A DNA stretch of 64,000 nucleotides. It comes from UBA4408 sp002389785 (lineage in GTDB: Bacteria; Bacteroidota; Bacteroidia; UBA4408). Below the pieces are notes generated by a model that saw only the letters and a program-made list of their open reading frames with translations, was not told the origin of the DNA and made no database searches. The stretch spans positions 62,001 through 126,000 of the forward strand of contig DAORJK010000006.1 in NCBI GenBank assembly GCA_035438985.1, read 5' to 3'. Position numbers and translations under genes: made by a program. The first letter of the stretch is position 1, and each line of letters opens with the position of its first letter. This document shows, one piece after another, positions 43,303-52,095 of the stretch.

Positions 43303-45577
43303 AAATAGCTTGTTTTTTTGATTGTGCATCTACCACCGAAATGGTAATCATGTTAATTATTTCGCGCACGCTGCTACCCAATTGCAAAATGTGCATCGAT
43401 TTGTTTAAGCCAAGCAATACCGGACCAATTGCTTCCGCACCTGCCATTTCCTGCATCAGTTTGTAGGCAATATTTCCTGAAGATAAGTTTGGAAAAATAA
43501 GGGTATTCGCGGATGTTTTACCCAATTCTGAAAAAGGGAATTGTTCACCAATCAGTTCCGTATTTAAGGCAAAATTTGCTTGAAGTTCACCATCCACTAT
43601 TAAATCGGGATACTTTTCATGCAAAATTGCCACTGCCTTTCGCATTTTCTTTGATTCTTCTCCATCACTTGAACCGAAATTAGAATACGAAAGCAAAGCT
43701 ACTCTCGGAACAATACCAAACTTTCGAACTGCACTGGCAGTAAGCAAAGTAATATCAACCAGCTCTTCAGCAGTCGGATTTATGTTGATGGTTGTATCGG
43801 CAAAAAAGAATGGTCCTTTTTTATTTACAATGATGTACATTCCGGCTACACGGTTAATTCCCGGAAGGGTACCAATAATCTGTAATCCCGGACGAATAGT
43901 GTCGGGATACTTGCGGGTTAAACCTGAAATTAATGCGTCTACCTCACCGGTTTGAAGCATCATTGCCCCGAAATGATTCCGTTCGCGCATAATTTTTCGG
44001 GCTTCAAACAAGGTAAACCCTTTTCTTCGTCGATTTTCAAAAAATAAATCCCCAAAATAATTTCTACGTTTATCTTCGCTTTGACTACGCGGATCAATAA
44101 TTTCAGCATTTTCAAGATCCAGATTATTTTCACGAATCAAGGCAAGTATTTTATCACGATCGCCTAAAAAAACCGGTGTACAAACACCTTCATCACGCGC
44201 TTGTTGTGCCGCTTTTAGAATTTTATAATGATCGGCTTCGGCAAATAAAACCCGCTGTGGATCTTGCTTGGCGCGAATAGTCACATTTTTCATTAACTTA
44301 TGATCGAGCCCCATTCGGTTAATTAGATAGGCTTTGTAGGCTTCCCAATCTTTAACAGGACGCTTAGCAACTCCACTATCAATTGCTGCACGAGCAACAG
44401 CCGGAGCTACTGTGTATATTAAACGTGAATCAACAGGTTTAGGTATGATGTACGTTTTGCCAAAAGTGATGTTGCGTGCATTATAAGCTAAGTTCACCGC
44501 CTCCGGAACCGGTTCTTTGGCCAAAGCTGCTAAGGCATAAATTGCAGCCAGCTTCATTTCCTCGTTAATACAGGTGGCTCGCACATCCAATGCTCCCCTA
44601 AAAATAAAGGGAAAACCCAGTACATTATTTACCTGATTAGGATGATCGCTACGACCGGTAGCAATAATAATATCTTCACGTGCAGCAATCGCATCCTCGT
44701 ATGATATTTCAGGATCGGGATTGGCCAAGGCAAATACAATCGGATTTTTAGCCATACTGCGAATCATGTCTTGATTCACCACATTTCCCTTACTTAAACC
44801 AATAAACACATCGGCGCCTTCCATCGCTTCTGCCAAGGTTTTAAGCTGTGTTGCACTTGCAAACTGCCGTTTATTTTCATCTAAGTCGGTTCGGGCTTTA
44901 CTAATCACCCCGCTACTGTCGAGCATAATCAGATTATCGAGGTTTGCTCCCAGTGCCAAATATATTTTTGAACAAGAAATTGCCGAAGCTCCTGCTCCAT
45001 TAACTACAATGCGTACTTCGTTGATTTTTTTTCCGGCTATTTCTAAGGCATTAATAAGTGCAGCACCTGATATAATGGCAGTTCCGTGTTGATCGTCGTG
45101 CATTAAGGGAATATCGAGTTCAGCTTTTAAGCGCTTTTCAATTTCAAAGCATTCGGGCGACTTAATATCTTCCAAATTAATACCGCCAAATGTTGGAGCA
45201 ATAGCCTTTACAGTTTTTACAAAATGATCCACATCAGTGGCATCAATTTCTATGTCGAATACATCAATATCGGCGAATATTTTAAATAATAAACCCTTCC
45301 CCTCCATTACCGGTTTAGATGCCGCAGCTCCTATATTTCCCAATCCTAGAACCGCTGTTCCGTTTGAAATAACTGCAACCAGGTTACCTTTGGCTGTGTA
45401 TTTATAAACGTCTTCGGGCGTTTTTGCAATTTCCAAACAAGGCTCTGCAACACCCGGAGAATAAGCAAGCGATAAATCACGTTGCGAATTGTAGGGTTTG
45501 GTAGGTACTACCTCTATTTTTCCGGGGCGCCCTTGTGCATGGTAGTCTAGGGCATCCTGCTTTTTAATCTTAGCCAT
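43286..45577 (-). CDS. maeB: NADP-dependent malic enzyme with phosphotransacetylase-like domain
   Basis: The 763-residue protein oxidatively decarboxylates malate to pyruvate with NADP. The malic enzyme part (about 1-420) has YSPGVAEPCLEI, the NGTAVLGLGNIGAAASKPVMEGK segment and the NAD(P)-binding IVVNGAGASAISCSKIY. The C-terminal part (about 430-763) is a Pta-like domain (VLFAEADHYKILKAA, GPVLLGLNKSMHILQLG), usually regulatory rather than catalytic, with acetyl-CoA inhibition in homologues. It is the first gene of the minus-strand block and ends inside ruvA. A TATCTTCG box at 45604-45597 may be its -7 element. Confidence 0.97.
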   Translation of the reverse strand: MAKIKKQDALDYHAQGRPGKIEVVPTKPYNSQRDLSLAYSPGVAEPCLEIAKTPEDVYKYTAKGNLVAVISNGTAVLGLGNIGAAASKPVMEGKGLLFKIFADIDVFDIEIDATDVDHFVKTVKAIAPTFGGINLEDIKSPECFEIEKRLKAELDIPLMHDDQHGTAIISGAALINALEIAGKKINEVRIVVNGAGASAISCSKIYLALGANLDNLIMLDSSGVISKARTDLDENKRQFASATQLKTLAEAMEGADVFIGLSKGNVVNQDMIRSMAKNPIVFALANPDPEISYEDAIAAREDIIIATGRSDHPNQVNNVLGFPFIFRGALDVRATCINEEMKLAAIYALAALAKEPVPEAVNLAYNARNITFGKTYIIPKPVDSRLIYTVAPAVARAAIDSGVAKRPVKDWEAYKAYLINRMGLDHKLMKNVTIRAKQDPQRVLFAEADHYKILKAAQQARDEGVCTPVFLGDRDKILALIRENNLDLENAEIIDPRSQSEDKRRNYFGDLFFENRRRKGFTLFEARKIMRERNHFGAMMLQTGEVDALISGLTRKYPDTIRPGLQIIGTLPGINRVAGMYIIVNKKGPFFFADTTININPTAEELVDITLLTASAVRKFGIVPRVALLSYSNFGSSDGEESKKMRKAVAILHEKYPDLIVDGELQANFALNTELIGEQFPFSELGKTSANTLIFPNLSSGNIAYKLMQEMAGAEAIGPVLLGLNKSMHILQLGSSVREIINMITISVVDAQSKKQAIYDYAH

Positions 45578-45959
45578 CTTTTTTTATTTCGACCTGCGAA
45601 GATAACATTTTTGGCTATTGACACCAGCACTTTTTCGGGTGTTCTGATTCACAATAACTTGCTGCATATTTTAAGCATAATTTGTGTTCCTCTCGCCTAA
45701 TTTTAACAAAAAGTACTGCTCAATTTTTACGCTGTGCAATCATCCGCAACCATTTCAAATTTACTGTTGCATCCATCTTTGTAACCTTATATGCTGTTGA
45801 CACGTAGAAAAATCAAAGTCTTCGTTTTGAAAAGTGAAAAAAAAATAAGATTTGTTTAAAATTAAATTACTTTTGAGCATCAAATAATTACTAGAAAAAC
45901 ACAAAATTTTAGCAATCACCATGCTGTTAAAAAGGCTTGCCTATTGCTAAAACCAAAGT
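45578..45959. other. Divergent intergenic region between maeB and the YaiO-CotH operon
   Basis: This 382-bp gap holds the promoters of two diverging units. TATCTTCG on the minus strand (45604-45597) is a possible -7 box for maeB. TACTTTTG on the plus strand (45868-45875) fits the -7 consensus for the operon at 45960, although the nearest TTG is only 13 bp upstream of it. A leader of about 80 nt would remain before the start codon. No RNA gene or repeat was recognised. Confidence 0.5.
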
Positions 45960-47201
45960 ATGAAACACCCAAGAAAGCTATACCTTTTACTGCTTTTATT
46001 TCCACTATTTTCAGTTGCACAAGTGTCGCTAAATGCCGACTCCTTATACGAGCAGGCACGCATCAATGCATTTGGTAGCAACCATCAATTGGCGCATGAA
46101 CAATGCGATACCATCCTAAAAAATTACCCTTTATATACTGAAGTAAAATTGCTGAAAGCCCGCATTTATTCCTGGGATAAAAATTATAGCGAAGCTCAAA
46201 GTTTACTAGAAAAGATTTTAGCTGAAAGTCCTGATAATATGGATGCTTTTAAAGCTATTACCGACAATTCCTTGTGGAACAATCAATACGAAGATGCCAT
46301 ATTATTTGCTGAAAAAGGACTGAGGGTGAATCCCAATCAAATTGACTTGCTGTTGAATAAAGCAAAAGCACAGATGCAACTTAAACGCTATAAGGATGCA
46401 GAGAAAACACTGGCTACGATTACTCAACTCGATCCTGAAAATTCAACAGCTAAATCGCTTATTCAGGAACTTACTCGATTGAAACGTCAAAACCAGTTTG
46501 CACTTTACAATTTGCACGATCGTTTTAGTAAAATATACACTCCGCGTAATCTTTTCTCGGTTGAATACAAACGCATTACTTTGGTTGGTCCTGTGCTAGC
46601 CCGTGTTAATTGGGCAAATCGATTTGGAAGTAACGGATTGCAATACGAAGCCGATTTTTATCCCCGCTTAACGAAACGTTTATCTGGATTCTTAAATTAT
46701 GGTTTTTCGGCCGACAATACCTTGTTCCCAAAACACAAGTTTGGAGCTGAATTATTTTATACCTTTTCAAAAATGTTTACAGCTTCAGGAGGCATACGTT
46801 ACATGGATTTTGTGTCGAACGACTTGTTAACTTACACTGCCTCTTTAAATGTATATACCGGAAAGTATTTATTTAACGGTAGAGTATATATTACACCTAC
46901 CAAACAAAAAACCGGCGAATCGGTTTTTGTATTTGCACGCCGCTTCTTTAAAGACGAATTTAACTACATTACCCTCACACTTGGTCAGGGAGTATCGCCC
47001 GAAAATTCAAACAATGCATTGAATTTTGATTCCTACTTTTTTTTAAAATCACAAACTGCTCGTTTACAATGGGTGAAAACTTTTTATAATGGTTTCGGAT
47101 TTCAATTGGGTACCGAATTTACCCGCTTGCAAGTTCCATTTGATACCCAACAATATCTTTTTCAATTTACACTTGACACAGGTATAAAGTATCAGTTTTG
47201 A
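45960..47201 (+). CDS. YaiO-family TPR / outer-membrane beta-barrel protein
   Basis: The 413-residue protein has a signal peptide (about 1-20, ending SVAQ) and four or so TPR-like helical repeats (about 25-175; YPLYTEVKLLKARIYSWDKNY, PDNMDAFKAITDN). A C-terminal outer-membrane barrel (about 190-413) is of YaiO type and ends in an aromatic residue (DTGIKYQF). TPR followed by a barrel is also the plan of the polysaccharide porin PgaA. The next gene starts one base after its stop, and a processive GT2 synthase is encoded in the same operon, so a role as polymer export porin is a reasonable inference. Confidence 0.88.
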   Translation: MKHPRKLYLLLLLFPLFSVAQVSLNADSLYEQARINAFGSNHQLAHEQCDTILKNYPLYTEVKLLKARIYSWDKNYSEAQSLLEKILAESPDNMDAFKAITDNSLWNNQYEDAILFAEKGLRVNPNQIDLLLNKAKAQMQLKRYKDAEKTLATITQLDPENSTAKSLIQELTRLKRQNQFALYNLHDRFSKIYTPRNLFSVEYKRITLVGPVLARVNWANRFGSNGLQYEADFYPRLTKRLSGFLNYGFSADNTLFPKHKFGAELFYTFSKMFTASGGIRYMDFVSNDLLTYTASLNVYTGKYLFNGRVYITPTKQKTGESVFVFARRFFKDEFNYITLTLGQGVSPENSNNALNFDSYFFLKSQTARLQWVKTFYNGFGFQLGTEFTRLQVPFDTQQYLFQFTLDTGIKYQF

Positions 47202-47202
47202 G

Positions 47203-48507
47203 ATGAAATTTTATTTTACCAATATAGTTAAAACGTTCTTTGTTTGCTTGCTTTTTTCTGCTTGTAGTCCTGAAAAACCACAGTATAATGTGTTCAAAGG
47301 CGACTTGTTTGACGATACACATTTGCACGAAATTCACCTAAATTTTGCGTCGGATAATTTTTGGGATACGCTGGTGCTCAACAAAAAATTAAAAGATTCG
47401 CTCGAAGTAAATACGTATCTTAAAGGGAATGTGGTAATAGATGGCACCGAACTAAAAGACGTAGGACTACGATTTAAAGGAGAGTCGTCATACGACTTTA
47501 CAAAAGGACAAAAGAAATCGTTTAAACTGAATTTGAATTGCTTTACAAAAAAACAAAACTATAAAGGAATAACTCGTTTTAATTTAAATAATAATTATAA
47601 AGACCCAACACTGATGCGCGAAAAATTATCGTTAGATTATATGCTTGAAGCGGGCTTACCGGCTCCTAAAAGCGCGTATGCTAAAGTGTATATTAACGGA
47701 GAGTATTGGGGTGTTTATTTGTTGGTAGAAGATATAGGAAAAGCCTTTTTGAAACGAAATTTTGGAACTGCAAAAGGTAATTTATTCATAGGTGAGCCTA
47801 ATGGTACATTAGAGTTGAAAGAGAACAAACTTGATTATCAAAGAAATTACCGCAAAAAAAACAACAAGAAAGCCAATGAATGGAGCGACTTGGAAAATTT
47901 TATTGCGTTGATAAATAAAGCCCTAGAAGACAGCACAGAGCTTGCTGAACTCGATAGCACTTTTGCACTCGACAATTGCTTAAAAACCTGGGCAATTAAT
48001 AATTTGTTAGTGAATGTTGATGCCTACAACATGATGTACCCTCACAATTATTACCTCTATTTTGATTCAACCACAGCTAAAGTAAATTGGATTAATTACG
48101 ATTACAATTACAGCTATGCCGCATGGAATCCAAAATATACCTATAGCGAAGTAGTAAATTTCCCGATTACTTATGCCAATAGTAGTTATCCGCTTGCCAA
48201 TTTATGTTTAAATAAGAATGCTTCTTTACAAAAAAGATATTTAATGTTGCTTTCCGATTTATCTGACATTTGCTTGAATGAAGAAAAATTAGTTGCACAA
48301 ATTAAACGGTATCAAAGCTTAATTAAAGAAGCAGTTTACTTGGATGATAAAAAAGAATACAGCAACGAAGAATTTGATCAAAACTGTAGTACAACCGGTG
48401 GCGATAAAAACGATCCGGGAGCATACATTCCGGGATTGACAGAATTTGTGAAAATGAGAAAAACAGCAGTACAGCAACAGCTTACTACATATAAAGTACT
48501 TAACTAA
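47203..48507 (+). CDS. CotH-family kinase-like lipoprotein
   Basis: The 434-residue protein has a lipoprotein signal ending LLFSAC (Cys near 21) and a CotH domain. The domain begins with IHLNFASDNFWDTL and continues GLRFKGESSYDFTKGQKKSFKLNL, TRFNLNNNYKDPTLMREKLSLDYMLEAGLPAPKSAYAKVYINGEYWGVYLLVEDI. CotH proteins are atypical kinases that phosphorylate extracellular or spore-coat proteins. The catalytic-loop region that often reads P-x-D-x-D here reads NYDYNYSY, so metal binding may be altered. Located in a tight operon with a GT2 synthase and an outer-membrane barrel. Confidence 0.88.
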   Translation: MKFYFTNIVKTFFVCLLFSACSPEKPQYNVFKGDLFDDTHLHEIHLNFASDNFWDTLVLNKKLKDSLEVNTYLKGNVVIDGTELKDVGLRFKGESSYDFTKGQKKSFKLNLNCFTKKQNYKGITRFNLNNNYKDPTLMREKLSLDYMLEAGLPAPKSAYAKVYINGEYWGVYLLVEDIGKAFLKRNFGTAKGNLFIGEPNGTLELKENKLDYQRNYRKKNNKKANEWSDLENFIALINKALEDSTELAELDSTFALDNCLKTWAINNLLVNVDAYNMMYPHNYYLYFDSTTAKVNWINYDYNYSYAAWNPKYTYSEVVNFPITYANSSYPLANLCLNKNASLQKRYLMLLSDLSDICLNEEKLVAQIKRYQSLIKEAVYLDDKKEYSNEEFDQNCSTTGGDKNDPGAYIPGLTEFVKMRKTAVQQQLTTYKVLN

Positions 48508-48526
48508 ATCAACGAATAGCACAACA

Positions 48527-49666
48527 GTGAATACAGCAACCAATTTGCTTTTTATTAAATTCATTAGCGAGTTTTACGATACTTCTCCGGGAGTATTGAA
48601 AGTAATTTTGCTTTTTGGATGGATTTTTACAATACTATCTGTTGGCTTTATCGTGTTTCTTTTATTTCGCCGAATATACATTAGCTGGAAACGCAAGAAA
48701 GCAACCCAATTGCGCAACGAGATTGAAAAACTGGTAAACTCCATTATGCAAGGACGTATAAAATCGTTTGCATTTGAAGGGGAAACCAATCGATTAATAA
48801 AAAGCTATACCAACCATCGTTTTCTAAAAAACGAACACCGCAATATTTTAATTAATGAATTAATTTCAATTTATAAAACCCTCAGTGGCAAAGCCGCCAT
48901 GAATTTGCGTGAAATTTACTTGCTACACGATTTACCTGAGTATTCCTTAAAAAAACTCAATAGCTGGCGCTGGTACATTAAAGCCAAAGGCATTCAGGAG
49001 TTGGCCGATATGGATTATGCCGATGCCAATGAGGATATTAAACGCTATAGCAATCATTCAAAAGATTTGCTGCGTACCGAAGCACAAACTGCTTTGGTAA
49101 AACTTGCCAACTTTGATGCTTTGCGGTTTTTAGACGATACCACCTACCCTATTTCGGAGTGGCAGCAACTTAAATTTTTGCACATACTATCGAACAAGGA
49201 AGTTTCAAACTTGCCTGATTTTAGTAAGTGGCTCAAATCGAGCAACGACACGGTGGTTATTTTTTCGTTGAAACTTATTCGTCACTTTCAGAGTATGAAA
49301 GACAGTAAAAATGTTGAAATAGCGCTCACACACCGCAGTTTAAAAGTGCGAATACAAGCGGTTGAAACGATTGGAACCTTGCACGATGAGAATGCAATAA
49401 GTTTAATTAAAACTCAATATTACCGCGATGCTAAAGAATTTAAAATACAAGTATTAAAATGTTTAATGGGAATTTTTAAACCAAAAGATTTTTCTTTTTT
49501 AGAGCTTCAATTACTTTCCGAAGATTACGACATTAGTTTGGCAGCTGCTAAAGCCATTGTTTCGGTAGGTGATAAAGGACGAGAGTTTATAGGCGAAATA
49601 TTTACCACTTATGCCGACAATGCAGCACGCGATATTATTAAACACGCTTTAGCCGAAACGAATTAA
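48527..49666 (+). CDS. HEAT-repeat protein with one N-terminal membrane anchor
   Basis: The 379-residue protein has one transmembrane helix (about 22-46, LLFGWIFTILSVGFIVFLLF) followed by a basic stretch, so the bulk is probably cytoplasmic. The C-terminal two thirds are alpha-helical HEAT-like repeats (for example SLKVRIQAVETIGTLHDENAISLIK and FKIQVLKCLMGIFKPKDF). HEAT repeats serve as protein-binding scaffolds. Lying between the CotH gene and the GT2 gene (gap to the latter 3 bp), it may organise or regulate the synthase. The start is GTG. Confidence 0.85.
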   Translation: MNTATNLLFIKFISEFYDTSPGVLKVILLFGWIFTILSVGFIVFLLFRRIYISWKRKKATQLRNEIEKLVNSIMQGRIKSFAFEGETNRLIKSYTNHRFLKNEHRNILINELISIYKTLSGKAAMNLREIYLLHDLPEYSLKKLNSWRWYIKAKGIQELADMDYADANEDIKRYSNHSKDLLRTEAQTALVKLANFDALRFLDDTTYPISEWQQLKFLHILSNKEVSNLPDFSKWLKSSNDTVVIFSLKLIRHFQSMKDSKNVEIALTHRSLKVRIQAVETIGTLHDENAISLIKTQYYRDAKEFKIQVLKCLMGIFKPKDFSFLELQLLSEDYDISLAAAKAIVSVGDKGREFIGEIFTTYADNAARDIIKHALAETN

Positions 49667-49669
49667 CGT

Positions 49670-51094
49670 ATGGAAATAATTGAATTCCTTTCAGAATTTT
49701 TTAAAAACGGGTTACTTATTTATACGGCTGCGCTGATTTTTGCTTACATCGGTTTGGCTATTTTTTCGATTTACGAAACTCGTACTTATTTGCAGCGAAA
49801 CAGTTTTGTAGATTACAGTATCATTTCGGAATCGCCTTTGGCTCCTACTATTTCAGTTATTGCTCCCGCGTACAATGAAGGTGCAACCATTATTCAAAAT
49901 GTACATTCCCTGCTATCCTTGCACTATAAAAAATGTGAGGTTATTATTGTGAACGATGGAAGTACCGATGATTCCTTGCAACTTTTACGTAAAGCTTTTG
50001 AGTTAGAAAAAATTGATTTTAAAATTAATCCTCAACTAAAGACTCAGCCTCACAAAGCCATTTACAAATCAACGAATCCTAAATATGCCAAGCTAATTGT
50101 TGTAGATAAAGAAAACGGTGGTAAATCGGATGCGCTTAATTTAGGAATTAACATTGCCAGCCATAAGCTTATTGCCTGTGTGGATGTGGATTGCATACTC
50201 GAAAAAGATTCGCTTGTTCGAATGGTGAAACCCTTTTTGGAAGAAACCGAAAGTCGTGTTATTGCTGTGGGTGGAGTATTGCGTATTGCTAATTCGTGCG
50301 AAGTTAAAGATGGTGAAATTGTAAAAGTAAATTTACCCGAAAGCTTTGTTCCCCGCATTCAAACGGTTGAATACTTGCGTGCTTTTTTATTAGGGCGCAT
50401 GGCTTGGAGTCGACTCAATGGCTTACTTTTAATTTCGGGAGCATTTGGTTTATTTGATAAGGATACTGTTATTGCTTGTGGAGGATATGACATTACTACT
50501 GTTGGAGAAGACATGGAATTGGTAGTGAAAATGCGTATTTACATGCACCAACAAAAGGAAAAATACAAAATGGTTTACATTCCCGAACCGCTGTGCTGGA
50601 CTGAAATTCCGGAGTCGCTTAAAATTTTAGGTATTCAACGCAACCGCTGGACGCGAGGGACTGCCGAAACCTTAACCCGACACAAGCAATTGTTTTTAAA
50701 TCCTAAGTACAAGTTGCTGGGCTTACTGAGTTATCCGTATTGGTTGGTGTTTGAATGGGCTGCTCCTATTATTGAGTTTGTTGGTTTCTTAAACTTTTTA
50801 ATACTTGCATTTTTAGGATATGTGTATTGGAAATTTTTCTGGGGCTTATTGTTTTTGGTATATTCCTTTTCAATTGTGTATTCGCTATATGCCATTGTGG
50901 TGGAAGAATTAACCTACCATCAATACAAAAACAAATGGGATTTAGGAAAAATATTGGTGGCCATATTTATTGAGCCCATCTTTTTTCATCCCTATTTAGT
51001 TTTGGCTGCCATACGTGGTAACTTCGATTTAATTGTGGGTAAAAAAAGTTGGGGCGAAATGAAGCGTAAAGGATTTCACGCTACACGTACTTAG
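49670..51094 (+). CDS. Membrane glycosyltransferase family 2 (processive synthase-like)
   Basis: The 474-residue protein has an N-terminal membrane helix (about 12-35), a cytoplasmic GT2 domain and three or four C-terminal helices. That is the topology of PgaC/NodC/cellulose-synthase-like enzymes. Motifs are IVNDGSTDDS, ENGGKSDALNLG, the DxD-type CVDVDC, the acceptor-side GEDMEL, and the product-binding QRNRWTRG (Q-x-x-R-W), which marks processive synthases. It is the last gene of the YaiO-CotH-HEAT operon. The polymer made is unknown. Its stop overlaps the convergent epimerase gene by 4 bp. Confidence 0.93.
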   Translation: MEIIEFLSEFFKNGLLIYTAALIFAYIGLAIFSIYETRTYLQRNSFVDYSIISESPLAPTISVIAPAYNEGATIIQNVHSLLSLHYKKCEVIIVNDGSTDDSLQLLRKAFELEKIDFKINPQLKTQPHKAIYKSTNPKYAKLIVVDKENGGKSDALNLGINIASHKLIACVDVDCILEKDSLVRMVKPFLEETESRVIAVGGVLRIANSCEVKDGEIVKVNLPESFVPRIQTVEYLRAFLLGRMAWSRLNGLLLISGAFGLFDKDTVIACGGYDITTVGEDMELVVKMRIYMHQQKEKYKMVYIPEPLCWTEIPESLKILGIQRNRWTRGTAETLTRHKQLFLNPKYKLLGLLSYPYWLVFEWAAPIIEFVGFLNFLILAFLGYVYWKFFWGLLFLVYSFSIVYSLYAIVVEELTYHQYKNKWDLGKILVAIFIEPIFFHPYLVLAAIRGNFDLIVGKKSWGEMKRKGFHATRT

Positions 51095-52077
51095 TCTAAT
51101 TTACCATTCGTTTTCAACCAGCCATAAGATTCAGCGATGGCTTGTTTTAAATCGGATTGTTGCAAACCCAATTCCCGAATTGCTTTATCTGAACTGTAAT
51201 AGTGTGTATCGCAGGCTATTTGCGCTAGTGGGTAACTTATCTTTGGCGCCTTCCCACTTATTCTTCCGACAAAAGAATTAATTCCCCCATAAGTTTTGGC
51301 TAACAGTGATGGAATGTGCGTTTTGGGATGCTTTGATCCGGTGGTTTCAGCAATTAAATCAAATATTTCATGATAGGATAAATTCGCATTTCCTAAGATG
51401 TAGCACTCCCCTATTCGTCCTTGCTTTATTGCATTTACAATTGCCTGTGCCACATCTTTCACAGCAGTATAATTTCTACCTCCACTGGTGTAACCCGGAA
51501 TTTGATTCTTGCAGATTGAAACAATCATGGCACCCGGACCGGGAATTGAATCATAAGGCCCAAACATAAAACATGGATTTACAATCACGGCCGGCAATTG
51601 CTGCTCTTTTACAGCTTTCAATACAAGTTGTTGTGCCGCATTTTTCGAATCCATATAGTCTAACTTATACTGATCGCAATTGTAAGCACCTTCCTCGTTT
51701 CCGGGATTTGCTTTTGTACCAAATCCAAATGAATTGGCAGTACCTACATATACAAATCTTTTCACCTTTGTTGTAAGTGCGGCGGTGATGCAATTTTTAG
51801 TGGCCTCTACATTAATTTTCCATGAAGTTGCATTGCGTGTAGGCCATACACTTGTGCTGGCTGCTGCATGAATTATTGCATCGCATCCTTCTAGAGCTTT
51901 TTCAATATCCTGAATGTTTAGTAAATTTCCTTCAAAGCGCTCAATAGGCAAATCTTGCAAAGTTGCGGTTTGTTGTTTGGGCAAATGAAATGCTCGCACT
52001 TCATATCCTTGCTTTAATAATTCACGTGTGATATTGCTTCCTAAAAATCCATCTGCACCTGTGAGTAATACTTTCAT
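51091..52077 (-). CDS. NAD(P)-dependent epimerase/dehydratase (extended SDR)
   Basis: The 328-residue extended short-chain dehydrogenase has a Rossmann glycine motif TGADGFLG (residues 7-14) and the catalytic YxxxK pair Tyr141-Lys145 (YMDSK), with Thr/Ser in VGTANSFG. Its overall pattern (HAAASTSVW, VIVNPCFMFGPYD) resembles dihydroflavonol-4-reductase-like and hopanoid-associated sugar epimerase-like SDRs. The substrate cannot be told. It lies 18 bp downstream of the 2261-residue envelope protein gene, on the same strand. Confidence 0.9.
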   Translation of the reverse strand: MKVLLTGADGFLGSNITRELLKQGYEVRAFHLPKQQTATLQDLPIERFEGNLLNIQDIEKALEGCDAIIHAAASTSVWPTRNATSWKINVEATKNCITAALTTKVKRFVYVGTANSFGFGTKANPGNEEGAYNCDQYKLDYMDSKNAAQQLVLKAVKEQQLPAVIVNPCFMFGPYDSIPGPGAMIVSICKNQIPGYTSGGRNYTAVKDVAQAIVNAIKQGRIGECYILGNANLSYHEIFDLIAETTGSKHPKTHIPSLLAKTYGGINSFVGRISGKAPKISYPLAQIACDTHYYSSDKAIRELGLQQSDLKQAIAESYGWLKTNGKLD

Positions 52078-52095
52078 ATCGATCGATTAAAGCGA

